Source: Asparagopsis taxiformis (taxonomy: Eukaryota; Rhodophyta; Florideophyceae; Bonnemaisoniales; Bonnemaisoniaceae). From it: 64,000 nt of DNA. The notes under the pieces are model-generated. The model made no database searches, was not told where the DNA came from, and saw only the letters and a program-made list of their open reading frames with translations. This document shows, piece after piece, positions 33,551 to 43,934 of the stretch. Every line of letters begins with the position of its first letter. The stretch's first letter is position 1. Position numbers and translations under genes: made by a program. Location: assembly GCA_030407315.1 (NCBI GenBank), contig JALQPE010002468.1, forward strand, positions 62,001 to 126,000, given 5' to 3'.

Positions 33551-33620
33551 CTGTGCACTGCAGCGCTGTGCTATGCTGTGCCGTGCTGTGTTGTGCTGTG
33601 CCGTGCCGTGCGGTACAGTG
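33551..33620. repeat. Pentanucleotide array (CYGTG)n
   Basis: About fourteen pentamers in register, mostly CTGTG and CCGTG with single-base variants (CTATG, TTGTG, CAGTG). It is the same repeat family as the short run at 28357-28381. Confidence 0.8.
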
Positions 33621-34183
33621 GCAGGGTTTTCCCATTGCAACCGACATCGGCCTCCAGATCGATCTATATGACATGTAATGAACCAAACCCTACAAACGAC
33701 CGACTAGACGCCGTCCGCCTATCTCTACCCGATCTTCCAACCATGCTGCAGCAAGTGCGTTCTTCCGCGGATCGCTCGCTTTAGACGCTTCAACACATGC
33801 CTATCTACGCAAAGCCTCATACGCGCTGCGTCTCCATTCCGTGCGTATCGCGCGAGATGTCGCCGCCCTCTGCGCAGATCGCCATACGCAAACACCGCTG
33901 CAGTCAATCAGTCAGTGGAAGCGCGTCGACAGCGAACAACAACCTGGTCACTTTCGCGGCGCCCATTCAAGCGTCGCATCGTCATCGTCTTGATTAACGA
34001 TACGTCTCGCTGTCTGTCATTCGCCAGCACAGCACTGCACTACACTGCATAGCCTCGGCGTTGATCCGTTGCTCTCACAACCTCCATGACGCCCGTCGCT
34101 TACAGAGACGGCACTAGCGCGTACACATTTGTATGCTTCCGGTACGCGCAACGGCTGCGGCATTGCTTGCGGGAAGCATGGAG

Positions 34184-34201
34184 GCGCGCGCGCGCGCGCG
34201 C
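34184..34201. repeat. (GC)9 run
   Basis: Eighteen bases of perfect alternating GC, a sequence able in principle to adopt Z-DNA. It lies in a locally GC-rich island at about 34150-34290. Confidence 0.85.
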
Positions 34202-35706
34202 CTTTGACAGCACTTGCATTCCACTCGCGCCCGCATGGAGGCCGGCGCGCGTCGCGTTGGTTCTCGCCGGCGTCTTTGAGACGCGGCGCGCGCCGGGAGA
34301 GGAATCGGTTGATATGGAGTCGTGTTTGACGGCTATCGGCGCCGGTCACGCGCCGGAAAACAATTTTCATTTGTGTCGCGGTTCGAGACCCATCGGTCCG
34401 CCCGATGCGGAGACAAGGGCGCGCCGCGTGACGGCGACTTGAAGCAATAGCTTAGATCACATTTCTTGTTTTGTACGGGCTCGCGTTTGGCTGGCAATTT
34501 CTACGCAACTTGGAGGCGACTGATGTATGAAGAAAAGTGTGAGGATTCGTCCGAGGTTGGATGCAATCAAAATTGAAATGACCGTTGTTCACGTTTTGTT
34601 GTTCGATGGCCCCATTGACGCTATGTCTCTTCCGCGCAGACCAGTGAAGAAAACGGTACACAGATATTTTACCGGCCGCACGCCCACAGATAAATTTGGA
34701 GTCCTGTACATTTCGTTGCTTCTGTCTACATGCGTACATTCTATTAGCCAATGTGTTATGGCAGCGCGCATTCTACCTGTTGACCACCCACACACAAACA
34801 CATAGATACCGTTGGAAACGAGGATATGTACTTGTTATGTTACCCTGCGTTCCCTCATTTACACCAACGTACACAGTGTAACCTCGCTGGGGCCTCCGCC
34901 GTGGTAGTACCCGACCATCCCCCGAAGCGTATCTTCGACTCGTTTCTTCACATTCACTCGTGTGCACGTCTAGACGCCTTCCGCCGTGAACTTGCCAATG
35001 ACGTCATGATAACTGCTTTCATAACTTCATGTACCGTACAATCCGTATCACACAATCTGTATTCCGATTGTGCAGCTTCCAGCATCTAATTACAAGCAAT
35101 TCGATTTCACCCAAACCATTTGCCCTATCCATTGTCGCCAACTCGCACCATGCCCGCTGCTTCCTGTGCCGCACTACAGCATAGCGACCATTCCGATTCG
35201 CTGCAACCACGATCAATAAGTTGAAAATATTTTTGCCTCGTCAGCAAACTCGTAAGGCATTCCAACTGGCCCGGCCGAATCTTACAAAAACGCCTAGAAC
35301 GGTAGAAATTTCAAATTCCCAACAATGCTGAGCTCAGCAAACGCTGTCGACGCCCAAATCTCCGCTTCCGACAACTATCAATGGTGCACGCAATGAAACA
35401 TAGCCGTCGCCCTCTCCACCTGTCCCATCACCATTCGCTGTACACCGCCCCCGCCTCCCCCCATTGGCTACGCAATATTCGCTGACGTCGTTTGCGGACC
35501 GTGGTAGAAATTCTCATCATACGCCGTCAGCTGACCGCGCCCAGATTCCGCCCATTCATGGCTGCGAATCGCGCCTCCATCGATGCACATCTGCCACACA
35601 CTACCGACGCCCAACCGCAAGTCGCGTCCTATAGATATCTGCAATTTCATCTCCTTCCATCCATCGTCGCCTCCTCCCGACCGTCGCACCACCCGCACAA
35701 ACCGCA

Positions 35707-37860
35707 ATGGCCTTTGTTGGATCCACTTTCATTCCCGGCAGGGGACGTAGCGCCCCCCAGCTTTCTTCCACCTTCACCGCGCGCGCAAACTTCCGCTCGA
35801 CCAACCCCGTCCCGCGCTCGACCCCGCGCATGGTCGCAGCCGAGAGCACCGGCCAACTCGCTCAGACTGACGATGCTTTCACCAATGACTGCATCAATGC
35901 AATTCGTTTCCTCGCCATCGATGGTGTGGAAAAGGCAAAGTCCGGACACCCCGGTATGCCCATGGGTATGGCGCCCTCCGCATATGTGCTTTTCAAAAAG
36001 TTCATGACCTTCAACCCGAAGAACCCCGATTTCGTCAATCGGGATCGTTTTGTTCTTTCCGCTGGACACGGCTCCATGCTTCAGTATGCCCTCCTCTATC
36101 TCTTCGGTTATGACTCAGTCACCATTGATGACATCAAGCAGTTCCGTCAGTACGGTTCCCGCACTCCCGGCCATCCGGAGAACTTTGAGACAAAGGGTAT
36201 TGAGGTGACAACCGGCCCCTTGGGCCAGGGTATTTGCAATGCTGTCGGTATTGCTATGGCCGAGGCACACACAGCCGCTGTGTACAACAAGCCTGATGCA
36301 ACCATTATCGATAACTACACCTATGTCATTATGGGTGACGGCTGCCACATGGAGGGTATCTCCGGAGAGGCATGCTCCCTTGCCGGCCATTACGGTCTCG
36401 GAAAGCTCATTGCTCTTTATGATGATAACCATATTTCCATCGATGGCCACACCGATATCTCCTTCACCGAAGACGTCAGCAAGAGATTCGAGGCGTACGG
36501 CTGGCAGGTGATCAACGTGCCCAACGGCAACACTGATATCGCTGCTCTTGAGGCCGCCATTGTCGAGGCCAAGGCCTGCACTGACAAGCCCACGCTCATC
36601 AATGTGACGACTATTATCGGTTTTGGATCGCCAAACAAGAGTGACTCGCACGATTGTCATGGTGCCGCCCTCGGTGCCGATGAGGTCGCTGCCACCCGTG
36701 AGTACCTTGGCTGGAAGTACGAACCGTTTGACGTCCCGCAAAACGTCCTTGATCACTACCGCGAGAAGGTTGCCGACGGTGCACAAGCTGAAGCTGACTG
36801 GAATGCCTCCTTTGCCGCGTACAAGGCCAAGTACCCTGAGTTGGCCGCTCAATTTGAGAGCACTGTTCTGAACAAGGAGCTTCCCGCCAATGTCGACCAA
36901 GCCCTCATTGACGCTGCAAATGCAAGCGACGCCAAGGCCACGCGCCAGCTGTCGCAGCTGATGCTCAACACCATTGCACCGCTAGTGCCCAACTTTGTCG
37001 GTGGATCTGCTGATTTGGCCGGCTCTAACCTGACCATCATGAAGGGTTACGGCGATTTCCAGAAGGCAACACCAGAGGGCCGCAACCTGCGATTTGGTGT
37101 GCGTGAACATGGCATGGGTGCCATTGTGAATGGAATTGTTCTTGCCGGGTATGGAATGATTCCGTACTGCGCTACTTTCTTCGTGTTTACTGATTACATG
37201 CGCGGCGCCATGAGACTGGCTTCGCTGTCCAAGGTCGGTGTGATCAACGTCATGACTCACGACTCTGTGTTCCTAGGCGAAGACGGACCGACACATCAGC
37301 CGATCGAACATTTGGCATCTTTCCGTGCCATGCCCAACCACTACATGTACCGACCGGCCGATCCAATTGAGGTTGCTGCTTCCTATTCAGTTGGTCTGTC
37401 ATCGCGCTCGACACCGGTCACGATCGCTCTGACGCGTCAAAAGACAACTGTGTTGGAGGGCGGCTCGTTCGAGGGCGCCAAGAAGGGTATTTACACACTG
37501 AGCGACAACTCGACCGGAACACCGGACATGATCCTGATGGGAACCGGTTCGGAAGTATCTCTTGTTGTCGACGCGGCCGAGGAGATCCGCAAGTCTGGGA
37601 AGACGGTGCGTGTGGTTTCTGCACCATGTGTGGACATTTTCGAGGAGCAAGATGCTGCCTACAAAGAGTCTGTATTGCCAGCAGCTATTAAGGATAAGAC
37701 TCTGGTGTGCGAAGCAGGTAGCAGCTTTGGATGGGCCAAGTATGCGTCCACGTTTGTTTGCATCGATACTTTCGGTATCTCTGCACCGGGCAACGCAAAG
37801 ATGTCGGAACACTTTGGCCTGACGGTTGCGAATGTTGTTGAGAAGGCGCTTGCCATGTAA
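35707..37860 (+). CDS. TKT: Transketolase, plastid form
   Basis: Predicted protein of 717 residues. The first 45 or so residues ([20 protein letters not shown]) form a plastid transit peptide with Phe at positions 3 and 8. The thiamine diphosphate-binding motif begins at [13 protein letters not shown] (residues 210 onward). [10 protein letters not shown] is at 78-87, and the pyrimidine domain carries GVREHGMG, with the catalytic Glu, and [15 protein letters not shown]. The length is normal for the family. Transketolase moves two-carbon units between sugar phosphates in the Calvin cycle and the pentose phosphate pathway. Codon choice is strongly C-ending in the 5' half, consistent with high expression. 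A long antisense ORF inside it is a shadow. Confidence 0.97.
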   Translation: MAFVGSTFIPGRGRSAPQLSSTFTARANFRSTNPVPRSTPRMVAAESTGQLAQTDDAFTNDCINAIRFLAIDGVEKAKSGHPGMPMGMAPSAYVLFKKFMTFNPKNPDFVNRDRFVLSAGHGSMLQYALLYLFGYDSVTIDDIKQFRQYGSRTPGHPENFETKGIEVTTGPLGQGICNAVGIAMAEAHTAAVYNKPDATIIDNYTYVIMGDGCHMEGISGEACSLAGHYGLGKLIALYDDNHISIDGHTDISFTEDVSKRFEAYGWQVINVPNGNTDIAALEAAIVEAKACTDKPTLINVTTIIGFGSPNKSDSHDCHGAALGADEVAATREYLGWKYEPFDVPQNVLDHYREKVADGAQAEADWNASFAAYKAKYPELAAQFESTVLNKELPANVDQALIDAANASDAKATRQLSQLMLNTIAPLVPNFVGGSADLAGSNLTIMKGYGDFQKATPEGRNLRFGVREHGMGAIVNGIVLAGYGMIPYCATFFVFTDYMRGAMRLASLSKVGVINVMTHDSVFLGEDGPTHQPIEHLASFRAMPNHYMYRPADPIEVAASYSVGLSSRSTPVTIALTRQKTTVLEGGSFEGAKKGIYTLSDNSTGTPDMILMGTGSEVSLVVDAAEEIRKSGKTVRVVSAPCVDIFEEQDAAYKESVLPAAIKDKTLVCEAGSSFGWAKYASTFVCIDTFGISAPGNAKMSEHFGLTVANVVEKALAM

Positions 37861-38248
37861 GTTTGCTCGTTTTGGTAGTGGACAAGTTTCGAAGTAAAGA
37901 TTTGCTTTTCTACTTAACGAAAGGGCGAGACGGATAGATGAACGGGAGATTAGGCCCAAAATGAGGTATATATATGAGGGCACGTGTCGTTATATGGTTT
38001 GATGTGTGAGATGGCCCAGTGGAGAGGCTCAATGAGCGGTGAGAAATCCAAACCAACGTAAATTACAACTTGCACCTGTGAATATCTGGTGATATCTCTC
38101 GAGCGAGTGTGTGAGGTGCAAACCCACCGCTGCTGTGCCGCCAATCGTCATTTCGAGACATGTTTTAAGCATAAAACCACATTCCCATGCACCTTTCCAC
38201 TCTCTTATATTCGACCATCAACAACTATTCCAGCCCGTCAACTTCATC
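37861..38248. other. Intergenic gap between transketolase and SIL1-like genes
   Basis: About 390 bp between two genes in the same direction. It should hold the transketolase 3' UTR and the next promoter. I see no gene. Confidence 0.5.
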
Positions 38249-39472
38249 ATGATCCTGCGACAACTCTCAACAACCTCTCGTATATCCCTCGTCCTCACCC
38301 TCGTCCTCACCGTTAACGCCGTTCATTTCCCTGTTATACGCCGCCCGCAGCGCTTACTACACGCTCCGCAACGTCGTCCAGTCTCGAGTGCAACCACCAA
38401 CGAACATGCGTCCGACCGCGACACCCGCTCATGGACGCGCATGGACTCCAAACGACTCCTCGCCTTTCGACTTTTGCGCAGTGCAGACAGACACAAAGAG
38501 CGCTCCTTACGTGATGTGCTCACCGAGCACGACGACGATATTTCACAAAGCGCCCAGCCGGCGCAAACCGAGCTCCAGCCAGACGTCAAGGTCGAGGTGC
38601 AGCAACCTGAAACATTCATGAGTATGTCGCAGCTATTTGCATGGGCTATCAACAACACCGTTCGAGTAGCCGCGGCAACCAGCTACACAAATCGTGCCAC
38701 ACCGGCCGTACAAAAGGCGCTGCCGCCTGCCACGCGACGCGACGCCGAGCCGCCGCGTCAGCAGCGCCGTGTAGACGGCGCCGCATTGGACGCGTCCGTC
38801 GACGTGCAGCAGGAACTGGAGGCTCTGCGCACGTCGACCGAGTCCGAATTCGACGTAATGAAACGTAGTGTGCACGTATTGACCACAAAGCGCTCGTCGT
38901 CTCGGCAGGTGTCCGCGCTGCTGATGCTGGAAGAGCTGTGCCACAGTATAGACAATGGGCGCGATTTGGAGGTATCCGGCGGACTCAAACCGGTCATTGC
39001 GGCCATGGATTCGCGGTACGCGCCCGTGCGTGCCAGCGCCGCCTGGGCACTTGCCACCTGTTGTCAGAATAATCCGCCCGTGCAGAGGGGCGCGCTCGCG
39101 ACTGGTGCCGTGCCGCTGCTGTCGCGGCTCGCCGCGCACGACTCGAGTGATACCGTGCGCGCAAAGGCGCTCTTCGCGCTTAATGCGCTGTTGGAACTTG
39201 AGGAGGCGCGCGTGCGTTTCGAGGAACTGCCGTTGGCGGTGTTGGTTGTGCGCAATTCAATGGTGCACACTGCTGATTTTCGCGCCACCAGACGCGCATT
39301 GAATTTATCTGAATTGCTCGTGAGACGTAATTTAGACGCGTGGAAGACTATGCTGGAGGCGTGGGATGTGCCGACAATGATTGAGAAACTGATGAGGGAG
39401 CATCGTGATCGAGATGTGCGCGAGAGTGCTGCAAGAACTATTGCTGCGCTTGATGGGCGGTCCGTTGCTTGA
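38249..39472 (+). CDS. SIL1/FES1-type Hsp70 nucleotide exchange factor
   Basis: Predicted protein of 407 residues from ATG 38249. The N-terminus (MILRQLSTTSRISLVLTLVL) is a good secretory signal sequence, so an ER-lumen location is inferred. A long charged, Gln/Arg-rich linker follows. The C-terminal 200 residues are armadillo-type repeats of the HspBP1/FES1 family: ALLMLEELCHSIDNGRDL, GGLKPVIAAMDSRYAPVRAS and AAWALATCCQNNPPVQRGAL. SIL1 opens the nucleotide cleft of the ER Hsp70 BiP to release ADP. No KDEL-like retention signal is visible at the C-terminus (DGRSVA). A cytosolic FES1 is possible if the hydrophobic start is not a signal peptide. Confidence 0.8.
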   Translation: MILRQLSTTSRISLVLTLVLTVNAVHFPVIRRPQRLLHAPQRRPVSSATTNEHASDRDTRSWTRMDSKRLLAFRLLRSADRHKERSLRDVLTEHDDDISQSAQPAQTELQPDVKVEVQQPETFMSMSQLFAWAINNTVRVAAATSYTNRATPAVQKALPPATRRDAEPPRQQRRVDGAALDASVDVQQELEALRTSTESEFDVMKRSVHVLTTKRSSSRQVSALLMLEELCHSIDNGRDLEVSGGLKPVIAAMDSRYAPVRASAAWALATCCQNNPPVQRGALATGAVPLLSRLAAHDSSDTVRAKALFALNALLELEEARVRFEELPLAVLVVRNSMVHTADFRATRRALNLSELLVRRNLDAWKTMLEAWDVPTMIEKLMREHRDRDVRESAARTIAALDGRSVA

Positions 39473-40596
39473 TGGCAGTTTTGGAATGCCCCGCGTAGTG
39501 GTAGTCGGCTGGTTGTTTATGTCGTTAGTTTCCATACTCTGCCAGCTGGTAGTTGATAGAATTTTGAACAATTGTAAAGTACGTGTTTGTTGTTATCAAA
39601 GGTCGCGCCTGTTATGTCTTTGACCAGTGACATTGTCGCATAGCTTGTCATCTCCCTTCAGAGAATATACTGCGCGCCTCAACTCCCCTCCGGACATGAC
39701 TGACTGCACTTTCTTCGTCAAACACGCAACTACTCAATGAGGACGACAAAATTTCAGAATCGAGTTCCGAGCGTGTGGCGCACGAAACTCGTCCCTTGAG
39801 GGCTTTATTTTTTTTGTCTTTTCTGTTACAAGAAGGCGCATAATCTATACACAGTAGGTTGAGGTAGATATTGTAGACTGCAACCGACTAAGTGCGCTCA
39901 TCTGCAACTGTTTTCTTAAAGGGAAGGGCTAGAGGAATTTATGCCTCAGATTCACTGTTCAAATGTGTCTGAAAGTGAGCTTGATAGATCTGTGGAAGCA
40001 TTGACCCAATGCATCTACGAGATTGCAGAGATGAGTGAAATGCTGACTTTTTTTCTCACCCTTAGACTTGATATAAACAGTTACGATGTGTCCAGGGTTT
40101 TTCAAATGCAGTTATTCACATGTGATGATTGTACATGTACTCAATGGTATGAATGGTTGGATGGTCACTTTGACCCAAAGATTAGAAGAAAATCGACACT
40201 TTCTCAACGAGCTCGAGTAATCCAAACCACGATATGCTCAGAGAAAGTTTGTGTAGTGAAGTGTAGGGCACCATTTGGCACACCGTACAAGACCCATAAT
40301 ACCAATCTTCAATATTAAATATCCCAAGTGCTCATGAAATACAAAACAGCTTCTTGACAAGCTTGAGCAATTGGCGATACGTTGGAATGTCCAATTTGTT
40401 GGACAATACGAACGATGCAGATAGTGCGGAAAGAGGTAGAGAGAGATGGGGAGAGTGAAGAAAAGGGGGGAAACTCCAGATGGAATAAAGAAATGATGGG
40501 AGGGAATAGGTTGAAATGATCCCAGTCGCCACCCGAAAAAGGTCGGATGAAATCATTTCGAAACCCGGGGAGATGACAAGTAGAGGGGGGGAAGGA
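39473..40596. other. AT-rich intergenic stretch with one uncertain ORF
   Basis: About 1.1 kb between two convergent genes. It contains the ORF at 39941-40318, listed separately. A T-run lies at 39808-39815 and a purine-rich block at 40430-40500. Confidence 0.45.
39941..40318 (+). CDS. Uncertain small ORF with an intron-like 3' splice tract
   Basis: A 125-codon frame starting MPQIHCSNVSESELDRS. In the middle, at 40034-40064, the DNA reads like an intron end: a TGCTGAC branch word, a pure pyrimidine run and then CTTAG. This would make the frame before it partly intronic. Possible donors are GTGAGC at 39974 and GTGAAA at 40035. Segments such as SESELDRSVEAL and CTQWYEWLDG faintly recall the HORMA protein ATG101, but this is too weak to name. 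It could be a real spliced gene, a remnant or chance. Confidence 0.25.
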   Translation: MPQIHCSNVSESELDRSVEALTQCIYEIAEMSEMLTFFLTLRLDINSYDVSRVFQMQLFTCDDCTCTQWYEWLDGHFDPKIRRKSTLSQRARVIQTTICSEKVCVVKCRAPFGTPYKTHNTNLQY

Positions 40597-41823
40597 TCAT
40601 TCGCAATACAGAGACTTGTCTACAAGCGGAGGAATTGGCGCAATCTCTGTACCAAGTTCTTGTTCAATGCGGTAAAGATTAAAACGGTCTTCATACGTAA
40701 TGAGACTTATGGCGAGTCCACGGTGTCCGAAGCGACCAGACCTGCCGACTCGATGAAGGTAAGTCTCCGAACTTCTTGGGAAATCAAAGTTAATGACAAC
40801 GTTCACGGCTTGGATATCGATGCCTCGAGTGAAAAGGTCAGACGAGACAAGATTCCTACAAGCGCCGGAGCGGAAGTCATGGAAGACTCTGTTGCGTTGT
40901 TCTTGGGGCATCTTGGCATGAATATAGAAGCAAGAGTAGCCAAGTTCAGTAATTTTCCGTGCAAGTAACTCCACACGGTTGACAGAGTTGCAGAATATGA
41001 TACTTTGGTTGATCTGGAGTTTAGAGAAGAGGGTATTGAGGCAATGAACTTTCTTGGACTCCTCCACAAAGGCGTAGAACTGTGTGATACCACGGAGGGT
41101 AAGCTCGTCCATGAGGTTAATTTCATAGGGCTTGCGGAGCCAGCGGTCGCGGAAACCCTTGACGGTGACGGGGAAAGTTGCAGAAAAGAGGGAGATCTGT
41201 CTGTCTTTGGGCGTGAATTTTCCAATAATTTGCTCGATGACATGTGTAAACTCTGCGGACAAGAGCTTATCGGCTTCGTCCATGACGACCATACGACAGT
41301 TGGAGAGCTTGCAGACACCTTTATCAGCGAGGTCCAGAATACGACCGGGGGTGGCAACGAGGACATGGACGGGCTGGTAGAATCTCATGATATCGTCACG
41401 AAGAGAAGTACCCCCAGTTGAAACCATGACAGCGAGACCATCGATGTGTCTACCAAGTTTTTTGCAGACTTGAGCGGTCTGGAGGGCGAGCTCGCGGGTG
41501 GGGACGAGGACGAGGGCGGAAGCAATGTTCTGTTTAAGATTAACTTTTTCGAGGATAGGGATGAGATAGGCGCCTGTTTTGCCAGTGCCGTTTTTAGCGC
41601 GAGCGAGAATGTCACGACCGGCAAGGGAAACAGGTATGGCAGCTTCTTGGATCGGGGAGGGTTGTTCGAAACCCATTTCATAGATGCCCATTAGAAGGTC
41701 GCGTTTGAGATAGTAGTCCTCAAATTCATTGCCCTTTGTGGCGGTGACATCTGTGGTCTTGATGCGGGTGTCTTTGGGTGGCGCCTTGACGAGGCTGCGC
41801 CAGTCTTCGGGAACGGCTGCCAT
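40597..41823 (-). CDS. DEAD-box RNA helicase, DDX6/Dhh1 type
   Basis: Predicted protein of 408 residues from ATG 41823 ([20 protein letters not shown]). The frame continues 111 codons upstream but that part looks like 5' UTR. All core motifs are present: Q motif [13 protein letters not shown], motif [15 protein letters not shown], Ia [65 protein letters not shown] and [12 protein letters not shown]. The [20 protein letters not shown] opening and the DR(W)L(R)[15 protein letters not shown] segment are diagnostic of the DDX6/Dhh1/CGH-1 group. These act in translational repression and decapping-dependent mRNA decay in P-bodies. The length is normal for the group without extensions. Confidence 0.95.
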   Translation of the reverse strand: MAAVPEDWRSLVKAPPKDTRIKTTDVTATKGNEFEDYYLKRDLLMGIYEMGFEQPSPIQEAAIPVSLAGRDILARAKNGTGKTGAYLIPILEKVNLKQNIASALVLVPTRELALQTAQVCKKLGRHIDGLAVMVSTGGTSLRDDIMRFYQPVHVLVATPGRILDLADKGVCKLSNCRMVVMDEADKLLSAEFTHVIEQIIGKFTPKDRQISLFSATFPVTVKGFRDRWLRKPYEINLMDELTLRGITQFYAFVEESKKVHCLNTLFSKLQINQSIIFCNSVNRVELLARKITELGYSCFYIHAKMPQEQRNRVFHDFRSGACRNLVSSDLFTRGIDIQAVNVVINFDFPRSSETYLHRVGRSGRFGHRGLAISLITYEDRFNLYRIEQELGTEIAPIPPLVDKSLYCE

Positions 41824-42429
41824 GAGATCTGGCTGGTGGGGGCGGAGGGGCGGGTGGTGGACGGGACGGTGAGTACCGGTGGGGCGTGTGCTGGAGGAGG
41901 AGGGAAGCGGTGGTTGGGCGGGTTGGAAGATGATTGGGAAGTTGTAGACGGATGTTAATGGAGAGTCAGTGTGCACTACGGCTTGGACGGCGTAATTATA
42001 TGAGTGGTTTGGAGAACAGATTGAGTCTGCAGGAAATTGGCTACATTGCGATTCGAAAATAACTGTGTTGAGACGGCCAAAGATAGCACTGCTGGCTGCG
42101 AATGAAAGGGATCTCATGCGGATGAATGGGGTTTGAGCTGATTTGATTTGGCTCAATGAGCCGATTACACGACCGATTTACTCACCCTGAACGGGCCATA
42201 GATTAGATTCACAGTAGCCTTGGCCCGCGACGTCGTCTGGAACGTCATTACACAGTTTCGAAAACCGGGACCAGACACGTCCTCGAACCAGACGAAGCCC
42301 GGCAACACGTTGGACGCCTGCAAGCCTCAAGGGACAACCATACCCATCACTAACAAAATGTACAAATAAAATAACAAAACCGGCACGTCTCCCAACCATC
42401 GCGCCTATTCCCACACATATTGCACACCC
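41824..42429. other. 5' region of the helicase gene
   Basis: About 600 bp upstream of the DDX6-type gene and downstream of the membrane-protein gene on the same strand. The helicase frame remains open to 42156, probably as 5' UTR. No separate gene is supported; the ORF at 42178-42414 has no recognisable content. Confidence 0.45.
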
Positions 42430-43038
42430 TCAGAACAAATCCGTCATCAACAACCCATTCGTCTCCTCCCAAACCTCCCTCGCGCCATCCACGCCTCCCC
42501 CCTCCGGGGACCGCATCGGCGACGGCGGGGGGCTAGCATTCTCCAAGTCCAACAAACTCCCCACACTCCCGACGATCTCCAGCTTTCGTCCAAAGCTACC
42601 ATACCCACCCACGGAACCGGCGCTGGCCCCATCGCAGACATCAGCCTCCGCGCGCGTCGCAAGCGCGCGCACCGCGACGTAGAGCGCCGCGGAGACGGCG
42701 CCGACGGCCAGCGCGCCGACGAGGAGCGCGACGAGAAACACCATGAGCTCGCGGTAGACGAGGTGCAGATGCAGACGGCATGTGTGTGCGTCGCGAATAT
42801 CCGCGCAGACCACATGCGCCGCGTCGATTTGTAGCAAGATGACGTCCAGTTTGCGCGCGAATTGACAGACCCATTCCGCGTCGTGGCGCGTGCAGACTAT
42901 TCGTCGCGCCATCTCACACGCGCCCCGCGCACCCGTGCAGTGCCGCGTCGCCGCGGTGAAGCTCAGCGTCGGTGAGGCGTCCACCCCCGCCGTTGGTCGC
43001 TGGAGTAGGAAGGCGTGCAGGAGCCTGCGGGCGCGCAT
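42430..43038 (-). CDS. Hypothetical single-span membrane protein
   Basis: Predicted protein of up to 202 residues; an internal ATG at 42912 (MARRIVCTRHDAEW) is an alternative start. One clear hydrophobic segment lies at about 99-127 (LMVFLVALLVGALAVGAVSA). It is preceded by a cysteine- and histidine-containing N-terminal half (CEMARRIVC, CQF, VCADIRDAHTC) and followed by an acidic, Ser/Pro-rich tail (DLENASPPPSPMRSPEGGG). The DNA is very GC-rich for the window. I do not recognise the family. A chance ORF in GC-rich sequence cannot be excluded, but the placement of the span and the polar tail look natural. Confidence 0.5.
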   Translation of the reverse strand: MRARRLLHAFLLQRPTAGVDASPTLSFTAATRHCTGARGACEMARRIVCTRHDAEWVCQFARKLDVILLQIDAAHVVCADIRDAHTCRLHLHLVYRELMVFLVALLVGALAVGAVSAALYVAVRALATRAEADVCDGASAGSVGGYGSFGRKLEIVGSVGSLLDLENASPPPSPMRSPEGGGVDGAREVWEETNGLLMTDLF

Positions 43039-43934
43039 GGTGCGGGTGCGATGGTTGGTGATGCTGCGTTTTGGTGTGGGCTGTGGCGGATGGATGGAAG
43101 ATTGTGGCGATTTGACATGTTGTGGGCTGGTGAGGATGGAGATTTGGTGTAGGTTGAGCTTGCAGATATGGTACGGTTGGATGCGTTCATAGGTGTTATT
43201 GTCGCTGCTGTATGACTGGATTTGTGTTGGATTTCATTTATGGTGTTGTTTGTGGGCCCGAAATTGTATGCTTGGGGCATTTCTGGCCCCTGAAATAATT
43301 TGTTATCTCGGTTTGGGATGAATGGGAAACGTGTCCGGAATTGGTACTGCGGTCTACAGCTTGGAAACGGAGGCAAGGTCTTGCTTACTGTCTATCTCTC
43401 GCCATTTTCGACTCTGCGTAGATACAAGTAAATTAATTTTAGCAAGGAGAGCGTTCTTTCTTCAGGATGTATCGCAAACATTTTGCATCGGTTTCGTTGC
43501 ATATTGTGACAAAACATACTCGCTGTTGATCCCTTACCATAGTACACTGTACGGTCGTTGTCGTCATCAACACAATACGTTTGGTCTCCCCTGTTTGCAT
43601 TACATATCTGACGTAGTCATGTGCGTTATGGGTTATCTACGTATTTTAGTCCCAACACATGTAATACATCCATTGGCTTATTACTATCATCTTACTGTAC
43701 AGTAAATACACTTTCGTACTACTACACTCTTAAATTGCATTGTCATTCGCCGCAGACCAACTCTCAATACACTCTCAACATGCCATGCGCACGACCACGT
43801 CCAACTCGGATCAAACACCATTGCCGAAAGCTACATCTCAGCATCATCCCACCAACTGAAACCAGCTTCAATCATCCCCCCATCCAATTAGCCCCCAGCC
43901 CTTCCATCTGCATTAACAGAAAGCGCACATCTCC
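43039..43934. other. Divergent promoter region before RPC2
   Basis: About 900 bp between the membrane-protein gene (minus) and RPC2 (plus). Overlapping short ORFs only. The last 200 bp is C/A-rich (CCATCCAATTAGCCCCCAGC), typical of 5' UTRs here. Confidence 0.45.

Larger units (their letters stand above)
30104..35706. other. 5.6-kb gene desert between zinc-finger and transketolase genes
   Basis: The two flanking genes are divergent. The largest ORFs (about 258 codons at 30351-31127 on the minus strand, 255 at 33017-33784 and 212 at 31451-32089 on the plus strand) overlap other frames. They have no domains and unnatural composition rich in Cys, His, Arg and Thr, so I treat them as chance. The plus strand is pyrimidine-rich in 31.2-32.1 kb. 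Short tandem repeats are listed separately. I found no tRNA-like fold; a GGTTCGAGACC word at 34380 matches a B box but has no pairing T stem. Confidence 0.45.

Noticed and set aside
33017..33784. 255-codon ORF on the plus strand
   Set aside because: Runs through the pentanucleotide repeat (giving CxAxxCYAVPC-type repeats) and has no recognisable content.
34375..34395. B-box-like word GGTTCGAGACC suggesting a tRNA
   Set aside because: Flanking bases do not form a T stem and no other arm is found.
36115..36900. Long antisense ORF (261 codons) inside transketolase
   Set aside because: Exact reverse-strand shadow of a conserved enzyme with strong codon bias; no domain of its own.
41824..42156. 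N-terminal extension of the DDX6-type helicase
   Set aside because: Ser/Pro/His-rich sequence unlike the family; the core protein starts naturally at ATG 41823.
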